Assembly: GCA_026873275.1 (NCBI GenBank)
Contig: JANTUC010000015.1
Coordinates: 868,001-932,000, forward strand
Direction: 5' to 3'
From: Pseudopithomyces maydicus
Lineage: Eukaryota; Ascomycota; Dothideomycetes; Pleosporales; Didymosphaeriaceae
Length of the DNA stretch: 64,000 nt
Positions 54,970-64,000 of this stretch are shown piece by piece. Made by a program: the position numbers and the translations under genes. A model generated the notes under the pieces. That model saw only the letters and a program-made list of their open reading frames with translations, was not told the DNA's origin and did not search any database. Each line of letters opens with the position of its first letter. Position 1 is the stretch's first letter.

Positions 54970-56905
54970 CTATTCAATGTCGTCGAGTGGCTCATGCGCG
55001 AACGTGCTGTCGGCTAGATCGATGGGGTAGTGGTCGAAGCTGAGCTGACCAGCGCTGCCAATAGAGCCAAAGACATTATCGTGCCAGCCCGCGACATCAG
55101 ATTCAGGCGTACGTGGCTCGCTTGCAGATGGCGAAGGCGAATTGGTGAAGAGTGGTTCTGCAGGGTCAGAAGGTAGCTGGATATAGGCATCGTAGCCCCC
55201 GATTGGTGATGATGATATTGGTAGGCCTTGTGATGATAGCCCGTGTGTGAAGGACCCGTGTAACATACTGGACCTATGAACCTCAACTGGGTTTCCGAAA
55301 ACATCGGTCGGATATTCCATTACGTCGACTTCAGAACCTGAAGGGCTGTAGTACGGTCCGTGGGAATACATCCCGATGTCTGCACTGAACGTTGGGTCGA
55401 ATGTGGTAGGAGTGGGGATTGACCTTGACTGGTAGGGCTCGCTCCGGAAGGCATCGCTAAAGCGTGTCCTATTACGCAACTGTTTCTTTGCGTTTCTGCC
55501 ACCAATAGCACCAGCACGTTGTTTCTGTGGATAGAGCCCAGATCGATGGCCACGTTTATTCGGTTGCTTGCTTCGGTAGCGGGTAGTGGATTTGACGCCG
55601 TGTTGTTTGGCTTCTTCTGTAAGTCGCCACATGAACCCCTTCCTAGCCTCTTCGCAGGGTTGGTCGACTTTCTCGAAAGCCTGTTCCATAGTTAGTAATC
55701 AGGTCAGAACTCGAAATAGCAGAAGCGACGCGTACCCCATTCATCGAAAGATTATGTCGAATACTGTTCTGCCAGCCTTTGGTGTCCTTGTCCGCTGCTT
55801 TGCCCGTATTCCTTCGGAACCAGTCATATATGTCACGTAAAATCATTGTGTTGTTTGGTGCTTGCAATAACGCTTTGTAGATTAGCTGCGCATATGGCTG
55901 ATCCCCATCGATAGGCTCGTCGTCTTGAGACATCCGAGGAGAGATTGGGGTTGAGGACCGAGAAATATCTGAATCGTAAGGGGTGCTGTATGCTGTAGAA
56001 TCTTCGGGAATGGATGGCAAGGGGTACTCCTCATACTCGGATTCTAACTGCATGAGGTTGTTATTAGGGCTTTGTGACTGATCCAACCCCTCGTAAGGAT
56101 GCTGTGGTCCCATTTGATACATATTTGCTGGATAGCTCGACATGCTCGTCCCAGTAGGTGTCAGTCCAACCAAGCCATACTCCGTATTAAGAGAGCGTGG
56201 ACAACTAGTCGCAAGACCAGAATGATATGCAAGACTGTAATTGTCGTCGAAAGCCGTTCGATCATAGCTGAAGGAATTCGTTGCCCTTGTATTGAAATGC
56301 ATGGGAAAATTCATGTTAGGTTCGTCTTGGGCTATGTGGTTCATCAGAGGGGTGCTGTGCATCCTCCATTGTGGGCTTTCAGAACCATGTAGGTCCTCAT
56401 ATGTCGTGGTGTGGATGCCTTTGCCAGTGGAGGGTACGATGTCTCGCAAAGTAGCTGCCATAGTAGCTGCCATCGAAGCCGCTGACACAGAAGACGTAGG
56501 TGACGACGGTAGAGGAGTGGGAGTATGAAGTGGAACGGACGCACCAAAGTCGTCTTTGGAAGATGGAAGAGTACTGAGGCTTCCGGGAGAGTCATCATTG
56601 GAAGGGGGTGGGGTGACGGAGAGGGTAGCATTGCTTTGCTGTCTTTCATTGATGGGTCCGGGTAGCAAAGAAATCGAGCGTATCGTTGGACTGGAAAGCG
56701 GGGACGGAGTCAGATACCAACAGGTTTCGTGGAACAACGTCGATGGCGGAATTCGATCAAGCAGATTAATCAAGGGCTTTCCCGTATGGAGTGAAGCGAA
56801 AACGAAGCCATTTGACTGGATTTGAGAGTGACAGTGGAGAGAAGATTGGACGGAAAGACGTCTCATTGTCCCATTCAATGCGGGAAGCCGTTTGCCAACT
56901 TGCAT
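54970..56905 (-). CDS. Forkhead-domain transcription factor
   Basis: Exons 56905-55736 and 55680-54970 give 626 residues from the first ATG (MQVGKRLPAL); an ATG at 56866 is an alternative start. The forkhead domain begins near residue 336: PYAQLIYKALLQAP, MILRDIYDWFRRNTGKA, then GWQNSIRHNLSMNG, the DNA-recognition helix, and AFEKVDQP across the intron. The 55-nt intron falls right after helix 3, and its removal restores the domain. Both flanks are Ser/Pro/Thr-rich and disordered, as is usual for fungal forkhead factors (Fkh/Hcm1/Mcb-like groups cannot be separated here). A basic stretch (RGHRSGLYPQKQRAG) after the domain may be a nuclear signal. Confidence 0.92.
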
Positions 56906-57943
56906 ACAACGAGTGTCTATGTGGATTGGGGGCGTGGAGCTGGCAAGCAAACATTGGAAACGAAGAAGTGAAAGCAGGGATCGTTAGAAATCCCGAAATA
57001 CCGATACTCGCTGCTGGCAATGAGCCTTCCGAACCGATTCGACTTAGCCTCATTGCACTACCAAGAAACAGATGGGGATGACTGCTCGTCCTACGACCGG
57101 GGCCAACTGTTTCACGTTACGATGTCAACGGCAGGTCAAGGAACGGAAGGCTGCATGTCATGCAACATTAGAAAGTGGCGGTAACCAAATCCGGGCAAGG
57201 TCTTTGGCTGCCTTCGCCCGTCTCTAGAGCCTGTATACTGCATGACAAAGGCTCGGTCAGAGACAAAGTCATTAGGGTTAGGCAACACGAAAGCTTGCCT
57301 CGTGGAAGCGGAGAGAGGAAATCACAAGACACACCGATCAAGAATTTGGACGCTTGCGCAGTGTCGGAAACGTGCCTCACTTTCGACTCCGCTTGTCCAG
57401 ACTTCAAAGACGAGGCAATGTCAAGCGAATGGGTTGATGAAATCGTGACTGGGTGCAAACTGTACCAGAGCGACACCAAAAACCCGCTTGGGCACCCCGT
57501 AGTGCGGATTGTGACACAGTATTGCAGCCTTATTGTCCGGTGAATTCACATTCGGTACTCTGGGTGTACCTGTTCCTGTCTTATCTGATAGGCTAACCGG
57601 ATATTATTTTCACCAGTGACATTTCATCAACCAATTACACGTGTTTGACGGTGTCTCTAACCAGCAAAGACATGCTCCGAAGCGTGAACGATCGATTGTC
57701 TTCTCGAAGAGCACCAAGCGGAGATGATCCCGCGTGCTGTAAGTGAGACAGAGACATGTGGGGCTAACCATAACGAGGAAGAGCTATAACCGGCCAACAT
57801 ACAGAAGCTGCCCGATCCCAAGCCGCGAAGCTCTTACTGTGAAAGATAGCAGCAGGACTGCGGCTTTGGCTTCCGTCCCTTTAGTGTGTAATAGTGAGAT
57901 CCAAAAAACGTTGATGAGCCTGACATGCAACCAGCTGTAGGCC
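56906..57943. other. Intergenic region
   Basis: Promoter of the forkhead gene and 3' flank of cactin. An open frame at 57175-57543 lacks an ATG start and is not supported. Confidence 0.4.
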
Positions 57944-59663
57944 TTATTTCCTGTAATAAACCTACAAGACGTTAGTACAACATGGAAGCGTAGTGTGCTG
58001 GCACGAACCTTTTTGAACTGAAAGTGGAGTTGTAAAATTCCCTATCGATGTCAGCCTTATCCAGTCTTGATTCTAACGTGGACGGTGAAATGGGGGCTTA
58101 CCTTGTCAAAGCTGCTCTTGAATCCACGGTCTCGTTTCGCACTGTAGTCCCACTCCTTGTCGACAATGCGAAAGGCAATGTCTTCATATGGCGGACCGGC
58201 GATAAAGCGTATAAGGCAAGTATCATCCTCGCCAGCTGGTGCAAATGACTGTCCTCGCTTCCGACCATTTTCGCGCTCAATTTTATAAGTAGGCGCACGA
58301 GACTTGTCAATCAGATCCGGATAGAAGACATTGAATTTGTAACCTTGTACAACCTTGGGGGGCGGGTTATCGTGGTCGTAATGCGTTTGGTTGTACTTGT
58401 TCCACTCGTAGCCCATTTGAACACGGTTAAAATATCGCGGCTTTCGAGGCTTATACTTGGTTGCCCATTGCGGCTTTGACAAAGCAATTTCTTCTTCGCC
58501 TGTGAATATTTCCTCTCCATCTTCTACACCTCTTGCAACCTCTCTCTCGTACAGCGCCATTGTAGCCTGAGAAAAGTCTTCCTTCTCGACGGGTGCGAAT
58601 CGAGACACTTCAGAAGCAGTACTTTGTCCATGATTTGATATAGGCAAGGCTGACGTAGTATCTTGAGACATGTTTTGCAGCGGGACATAGCCTAACTTCA
58701 GGATCTTGCGTCTTTCCCTAGTTATATTGTCCAAGAACTCTCGCTCGTCGACCTGTTCCAAAGACTTTTCCTCGGTCCGAAGCTTGAGCGACGGTTCAGG
58801 ATCCGAGCCCGGCTCATAGGCGAGCGAAGTGGCCTCGCCCTGCCTTTCGCGAGCGGCCTCGAGCATAGACCGCACCTTTGCCTGTACAGAGAGTGCAGTC
58901 TCCTGTTGTTGTTTGCGTAGACTGTCTAAGCGTTCCTTGAGAATTGCCTGCGAAACTCGCCGCAACTTCGCCTTAGCTTTCCATACCCGTAGATTACGAA
59001 GAAGTTGTTCCCAGTAGTCATAATCGATTGGCTCGTCCGAATCGAGCTTTTTCTTGACCTGTACCTCCAGTGTCTCCAACTGCTCGTACGTCTTCGGTGC
59101 TAGCAAGCGGTCGATGTCCGAGGAGACGGTGCTGGTCCCGCGAGCTTCGGCAGCGCGAGATTTTCGTCGACGATCTTTGCATATCACTTTGAGCGCCTAC
59201 GGGCGTTAGCAGCCGCACACAGGAGGAATCACAGCGTGCCTACAGTCCAATAGTCACGATTACTACGACTGGTTTCTAACGTGAGGTAGTTTTCGATCTC
59301 CTTCTCCAGCTCAGACAAGTCGTCCTCGCTGAGGCCTTCCAGTACTCCTTCGGGATCGACAACATCCAGCTCGTCATCCTCGACCTCCTCGTCCAGCAGG
59401 TCTTTGGTTGTGTCGACGAAACGGAGAGTAACCGCGAGCCAGTCGATAGGCTTCGCCCTACCACCCTTGACCCGCAGTGCCGCTCGTTTCTTTGCCTGCT
59501 GCAGCACGAATCGGTCTTCGTCGGCAATCCAAGCCTCTTCTTGTGCATTCGTAGACCTCTTGGACGGGTGATCTTGTGAGCGCGCGTTTGCTGAACGCTT
59601 GGCGGGTACAGTAGAGGGAGGTCGTTCGTCGCGACGCCACGGGGGAGGGTTGCGTGAGGACAT
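57944..59663 (-). CDS. cay1: Cactin, spliceosome-associated factor
   Basis: Four exons (59663-59244, 59196-58102, 58041-58009, 57961-57944) give 521 residues. The N-terminal and middle parts are charged and helical (cactin mid domain: YEQLETLEVQVKKKLDS, DYDYWEQLLRNLRVW). The C-terminal cactin domain is unmistakable: WATKYKPRKPRYFNRVQMGYEWNKYN, then GYKFNVFYPDLIDKSRAPTY, DTCLIRFIAGPPYEDIAFRI and a final GILQLHFQFKK plus VYYRK. The last two coding exons are tiny, 33 and 18 bases, but both restore the conserved end. Cactin joins the late spliceosome and affects telomere maintenance and gene silencing in fission yeast (Cay1). It is divergent from the XLF gene, with 260 bases between starts. Confidence 0.95.
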
Positions 59664-59923
59664 TGCCGTTGTTGCTGGCAAAACACTGCGCTTGAGGCTT
59701 CACGAGTCGGAAAAGTACGCGCGAGATCTTCACGCGCGCTTGCATGCAACTGCCTCCTTGGCGACAGGCACCATGTGAGTGACGTAGAGCACTAGTCCCA
59801 AAGGCGCTTAGCCCATCCGGCGCGTCAGGTGTTGCTGCCTTCACCGCTGGGCGCCATAAGCAAACAACAGAGCAAGCGATACTGGAATGTTCTGAAGACA
59901 CTGGCACTCGTGTCGCCGACAAC
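59664..59923. promoter_or_regulatory. Shared divergent promoter of cactin and XLF
   Basis: Only 260 bases separate the two start codons, so the genes share a compact bidirectional promoter. No TATA box is evident, as is usual for housekeeping genes. Confidence 0.5.
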
Positions 59924-61587
59924 ATGTCCTGCTGGCGCGTTCTGCAGTTGGCAAATAGCCCTCAAGGCCACACCGTACCGCAGCTTCTCATCAAGTCACA
60001 ATTCAGCTCAAACTCCTACGCCGTCTTCGTAACAGATTTGAGCAACATATGGAGTGAGGAGCTGCACTTGTCCGACATTGTTCGTCGAGCCGCCGAGGTG
60101 GAATCGCCAATCGAAGTGACCGAACGCGACACGACACAACTGGCCATCCTCTTCGAGAACGTGCAAAAGTCACTAGTCCCCAGCGATGCCACCAGCTGTC
60201 TGGTTACACGCAATGTGTCTGGTGGAGATGTAACGCTGCATACCACAATCAGTCTGCCGGAACCGTTGGGATCATTGACATGGAGATTTCACCTACACAA
60301 GCAGGCCGCTAATGTATTGAAGGATCAACTCATACTTCCACTCTTGCTATCTTCCCTGGTTCAGCATGAAAGGATATCTAGCATCTTGTCCATCGTATCA
60401 GAGAAAGATCGCACTATCACGCGCCTTGTCGACCAGTACGAAGCCAGTAATCTCGATCTTGCGGCAGCCTTCCCCAGCATCAGCAACGTCAAATTTAGCA
60501 AGAGAACTGTAAAACGCGAGCAGGCGGCAAAATATATACCTGGGCTGCAAGAATTTGAAGTTCATGCTTGGAAAAGTCAAACGTCCCATGTCATCGATGA
60601 CGACGTATCTACCTTGCAAGTGTTCCAAGAAGCACTTTCTGAATGCACACCCAAAGTGCCGTCGAAGTTGATGTCAGACGATAAAGATGCTTTTTGGTGG
60701 GAAGCGCTCGGAACTGACGTGCCCACCCGATCTGCAGCGACAAAGGCAAATGTCAAAGCTCAGGCATCGTCAGCCAATTCACACCCCATTGTATCCGAAT
60801 CTGAGACAGAGGACGAGACTGAAGATGAATTTGAGACGCACGAAAACTTCAAAGTATGCCATTTGATTTGTCCGATAGAGTACGACTGATTGCTAACATT
60901 TTCTAGTCCCGCGATATACCGATGAAGCCAGAGTCTATGAAGATCGCCATTGATCAAGACATGGCTGTGGACAGTGCAACTGCTGGTGAAGGCACGAACG
61001 TGAATGTAGATGAGAATGATAGCGATGATTTAGATGCGCCTCGGAAAAGCCAGGGTCAAAGTCGGGGAGCACTCTTCAAACCTGAGTCACCAACACCTGA
61101 GTCCTCACCTCCGGAAGCATTAGTAAAAAGGTCGCCACCGAAAAACGCCAAGGTTAGAGGGTTCAAGATTGGCGGTAAATCCAAGAGACTAGAGCCAGCT
61201 GCATCAATTCCGCAACCAGAAAGGTCCCAATCCTTAGAAAGCCGTGAGGATATTCCAACACGGCCTAAAAACGAAGAAGATGGAATTGCCACTAAACCAG
61301 CAAGAAAAGGCTTCAAGATTGGAGGTAGATCGAAGACACCAATAGCACACGAATCCATGGACCCCCAAGAAACAAAAGGGCAACAGATCAAGTCCACGAC
61401 GACGCCAGATTCCCCAGTTGAGCCTCCGGCCTTGACGGCGAAACGGGTAGAGAAGCATAATCTGGCTGCAGAGGAAAAGGAAGAAACGGAGGAAGAAAAA
61501 GTCGAGAGAAAGAGGCGCGAGTTGAAACGAAAGAACGAGGAGCTTGCAAAGAAACAAGCTCAAAACAAGAAGAAAAAGAGGTTTTGA
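59924..61587 (+). CDS. XLF/Nej1-type non-homologous end-joining factor
   Basis: Exons 59924-60853 and 60907-61587 give 536 residues. The N-terminal XLF head domain is recognisable: WRVLQLANSPQGHTVPQLLIKSQFSS, SYAVFVTDLSNIWSEEL, and RRAAEVESPIEVT, then a helical stalk (ILSIVSEKDRTITRLVDQYEA). The long C-terminal tail is charged and disordered with two copies of a GFKIGG(K/R)SK motif (near residues 393 and 445), which fungal XLF proteins also show. It ends in a strongly basic KKKKRF, similar to the basic Ku-binding tail of XLF. The protein would act with Ku, DNA ligase IV and Lif1/XRCC4 in double-strand break repair. The family call rests on the head domain and tail together. Confidence 0.85.
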
Positions 61588-62344
61588 TGTGTGTTGGTCA
61601 GGACTCGGCGAGAAGCTGTGACTAGTTTCATGTCTGCCCATGGTGTATGAGGGCTAAACTACCAACATGATGATTGTATAGTACTACCAAGTCCAGCCCT
61701 CCGCGTGCCCTCAACCACGCCCGGCGCCCAGTGTGTTATCCGAGGTTTGCTTCATGCGCCAGTGTTCTATTGCGTGCCCAAGTGTTCAACCCAAGACCCT
61801 GCCCTGCCCTGCCCGTACCTTCCCGCTCTGTCCGCACCGTACCTTCCCCGCTCTGGGTGTATCGTGCCTTCCTTCCTGCTCTGTACACAACGCACCTTAC
61901 CTTTCGGCTCTGCCCGCTCTTGCCGCCAGCTCCTCGCACCACTCACACGGGCTGGTGGACCTGCACCTGCCGCAAACAAACGCGCCCGCTGCCAACACCA
62001 CCTTCCACCTCGCCCAACGCAGCCGCTACTTTGCGTGCTTGTCCTTCTTCGGTCGGCCGCACGTCATTGACAGCTTCCTTTTGCTAGCAGGTTACTGCTC
62101 TTTGGCCGACTATGTGTCTTTATCGTTATGTTTATTACTCGCGCTGCCAACACGCTGAGTTCGTCCGCTTGTCGTACTGCGGCAGGGCAGAAGCGCTTGA
62201 GCATCCACAACAGCATATGTACGTATATGCGTCTCTCCGCAACATTGCCCGTTAGTTAATCAAACCAGAGACGATAGTTATCGGCGCAACGCTGGCGCAG
62301 CCAATCCAACTGAACGTCAAGCACCACCCGATCATCCTTTGCAC
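61588..62344. other. Pyrimidine-rich intergenic region with short repeats
   Basis: It holds a CCCTG tandem run (61797-61814) and two copies of a CGTACCTTCCC(C)GCTCTG word (61814-61830 and 61838-61855). It is the likely promoter of the next gene. The open frames here are shadow frames of C-rich sequence. Confidence 0.5.
61797..61855. repeat. C-rich short tandem repeats
   Basis: Four CCCTG-type units are followed by two near-identical 17-18 base words spaced 24 bases apart. Confidence 0.6.
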
Positions 62345-64000
62345 ATGACGTTGGAACCAGCCGCGCATCTTCAAGTCATGTCGACCATAGCACCCTCAAA
62401 TGCTGGCATCGATCTCGCATGGGCAGACGGTGAGCAGAGTCTGCCACTGTCGAATGCAGAACTTCTGCGATCCGCACTAGATGCACTGGAAACCGACGCC
62501 CGCAGCAACATGATCATTGATATTCCTTTGAGCTCCCAGTCAAATCTGCTAATGGAGCTTACGCATGACGGTAAGGTTATGGAACTTGTCGCACGTTTTG
62601 AATTGTCCACTGGGGACCAAGACTCTGACGCATTGAAAGCTCACCACCACCGGACTCGTTTCTCTGCGAATAGCGAACATATTTCCACCGAGGCACCGCC
62701 TACTGCTCGCTCAGTACGAGAGAAAGATGTTGCCCTTGCAACCTCAAAGCAGCCAGGCCTTAGCCCGCGAAAATCAATACCGTTTGAATGGAAGAAGACA
62801 ACACGGCCGCAAGCACCAGTATTTCAGACTGAACGTCGGCAAGAAGCACGCGAGAAAAAGCGACAGAACGCAATATATCTGACAAAAGATGCTGGCGAAG
62901 CCGTCAGTAAAGATATAACCTCGCCTTCAGCGCCCTCTTCTCCCACAAAGTCCTCTCGTAGCCAGTCGAAAGCCAGCTTGCAAAGCCCTTCTAGCTCATC
63001 TACAAGGAGCAGTTCTTTACGTGCTGCTACCGTTATGATAAATGCAACTGCATCGCCGACTCGGAGACCGCGGTTGAATGTACAGACTCAAGCGAGGGCA
63101 CCTAGTGTTGCACCTAGCACCACATCTGCCCATGGCACTGAATACTATTCTGCACATTCGACTGTGAGTCTCGTTCCTAGTGGGCCTTCGAGCGAGCGAA
63201 GTTCGCATGATTCCTTTCACTCAGCCGAAGAACATGCATGGGGGCTCCCAACATCGTCTCATTCTGGACAACCTGCGGACAACCAGCACACCATCCAATC
63301 TCATACCCCATCCAACAATTCTTCTCATCCTAGTTTGACTAGCGCTGATTGGATTGGACAGACTGCTGGTACCCGGGGTTCCACGTCTCAACTCATGTCA
63401 CATTCGCGCAGCAAGACCGAGTCTCATGCTACCAAATTGAAGCTCGAATCGGCTACTCCCAATCTCACACTACGTATCCCAAATGCAAACTCAGATTTAG
63501 CAAGTCGAAAATCATTGCTAGACCCTAGCTCGGCTTCCGGTAATTCGTCTAGTTCACCCACGAAATCTTTGTCACGAATCCCTCGTGTCGCCCCTACCTA
63601 TGATACGGGTACAAAAGTGTCGAGCATGAAGCGATCTCAGTCTACCAAGTCGCTCAAAGGAAAAAAAGATCCGGACGTTTCAAAAATTAATCCTACCGCG
63701 ATATTGCTCAAAGATAAAGGGTAAGATTTCATAGCATCGAATATCAACTTGAACGAATTAACTAATCTTTATATAGGGATCAGAAGGGGGACCTTGGGGG
63801 CCTTGTTACCGGAAATATGTTGCGCCAAGTGAAGACTCTAGACAGCAGAGTTGGAATGCCTATTTCACGTGTACCGGCCACCGTCGATGAACAGCCTTTC
63901 GTCAACTCACGTGTCGCTTCATTTCTTGAAGAGGTCGATCCAAATGCGCACCCTGATCACACCCCTTTCACAGAAGAAAACGCTCCCGAGGCTTCATTGG
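62345..64000 (+). CDS. Serine-rich disordered protein, 3' end outside the window
   Basis: Exon 1 runs 62345-63720; a 56-nt intron (GTAAGA donor, TATAG acceptor) leads to an exon from 63777 that stays open to the end of the window. At least 533 residues are visible. The first ~100 residues are globular-looking (LSNAELLRSALDALETDARSN, LLMELTHDGKVMELVARFEL). The rest is Ser/Thr/Pro-rich with basic patches (ERRQEAREKKRQ) and many SP/TP sites, as in phosphorylated scaffold or cell-polarity proteins. I do not recognise the family. There is no signal peptide or membrane span. Confidence 0.75.

Noticed and set aside
1..64000. tRNA, rRNA, CRISPR or intact transposon
   Set aside because: I saw no tRNA B-box with matching arms, no rRNA, no spaced direct-repeat array, and no transposase or reverse-transcriptase motifs.

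Overview
This window is nuclear DNA of a filamentous ascomycete (Pezizomycotina; Dothideomycetes-like by general look, which is inference). The evidence is short GT-AG introns of about 45-70 nt with CTGAC/CTAAC branch sites, fungal-only families (DUF3605, fungal XLF, SRK1/RCK2 kinase, Zn2Cys6 factor, secreted GH28, GH76 and GH3) and dispersed single genes on both strands. I see no operon, CRISPR array, tRNA, rRNA or intact transposon. All gene models were spliced by eye from reading-frame continuity, donor/acceptor signals and phase, so exon ends are predictions.

Layout. 0-7.5 kb: a large unknown protein, a small secreted cysteine protein flanked by diverged direct repeats, a proteinase K-like subtilase with altered active-site surroundings, and a GFA/CENP-V zinc protein. 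7.7-19 kb: a PHO89-type phosphate permease, an uncertain acidic-tailed ORF, an NDUFAF3-like complex I assembly factor, a stand-alone CHD1-C-terminal-like protein and the stress kinase SRK1/RCK2. 19-34 kb: long gene-poor spacers around a secreted GH3 glycosidase, a tiny Cys-rich protein, a GH76 mannanase, an unknown intronless protein and a secreted LPMO-like (DUF7492-type) protein. 34-47 kb: U2AF small subunit, a small single-pass membrane protein, a DUF3605 protein, HMG-CoA reductase, a lactonase and a SET6-like protein. 47-64 kb: a Zn2Cys6 regulator, an exo-polygalacturonase, a 3.6 kb spacer, a forkhead factor, and a divergent cactin/XLF pair, ending in a 3'-truncated serine-rich gene.

Functional themes. 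Housekeeping genes (splicing: U2AF35, cactin; repair: XLF; sterols: HMGR; phosphate: PHO89; respiration: NDUFAF3) are mixed with a secreted set (GH3, GH28, GH76, LPMO-like, subtilase, small Cys protein) typical of a plant-associated or saprotrophic fungus. They are not arranged as one pathway cluster.

The most noteworthy pattern is that three otherwise well-formed genes (membrane protein about 35.8 kb, SET protein about 45.7 kb, Zn2Cys6 factor about 47.6 kb) each carry one -1 frame break beside a short G/C run. This may be systematic homopolymer undercalling in the assembly or a set of real null alleles. I found no convincing new multi-gene system.
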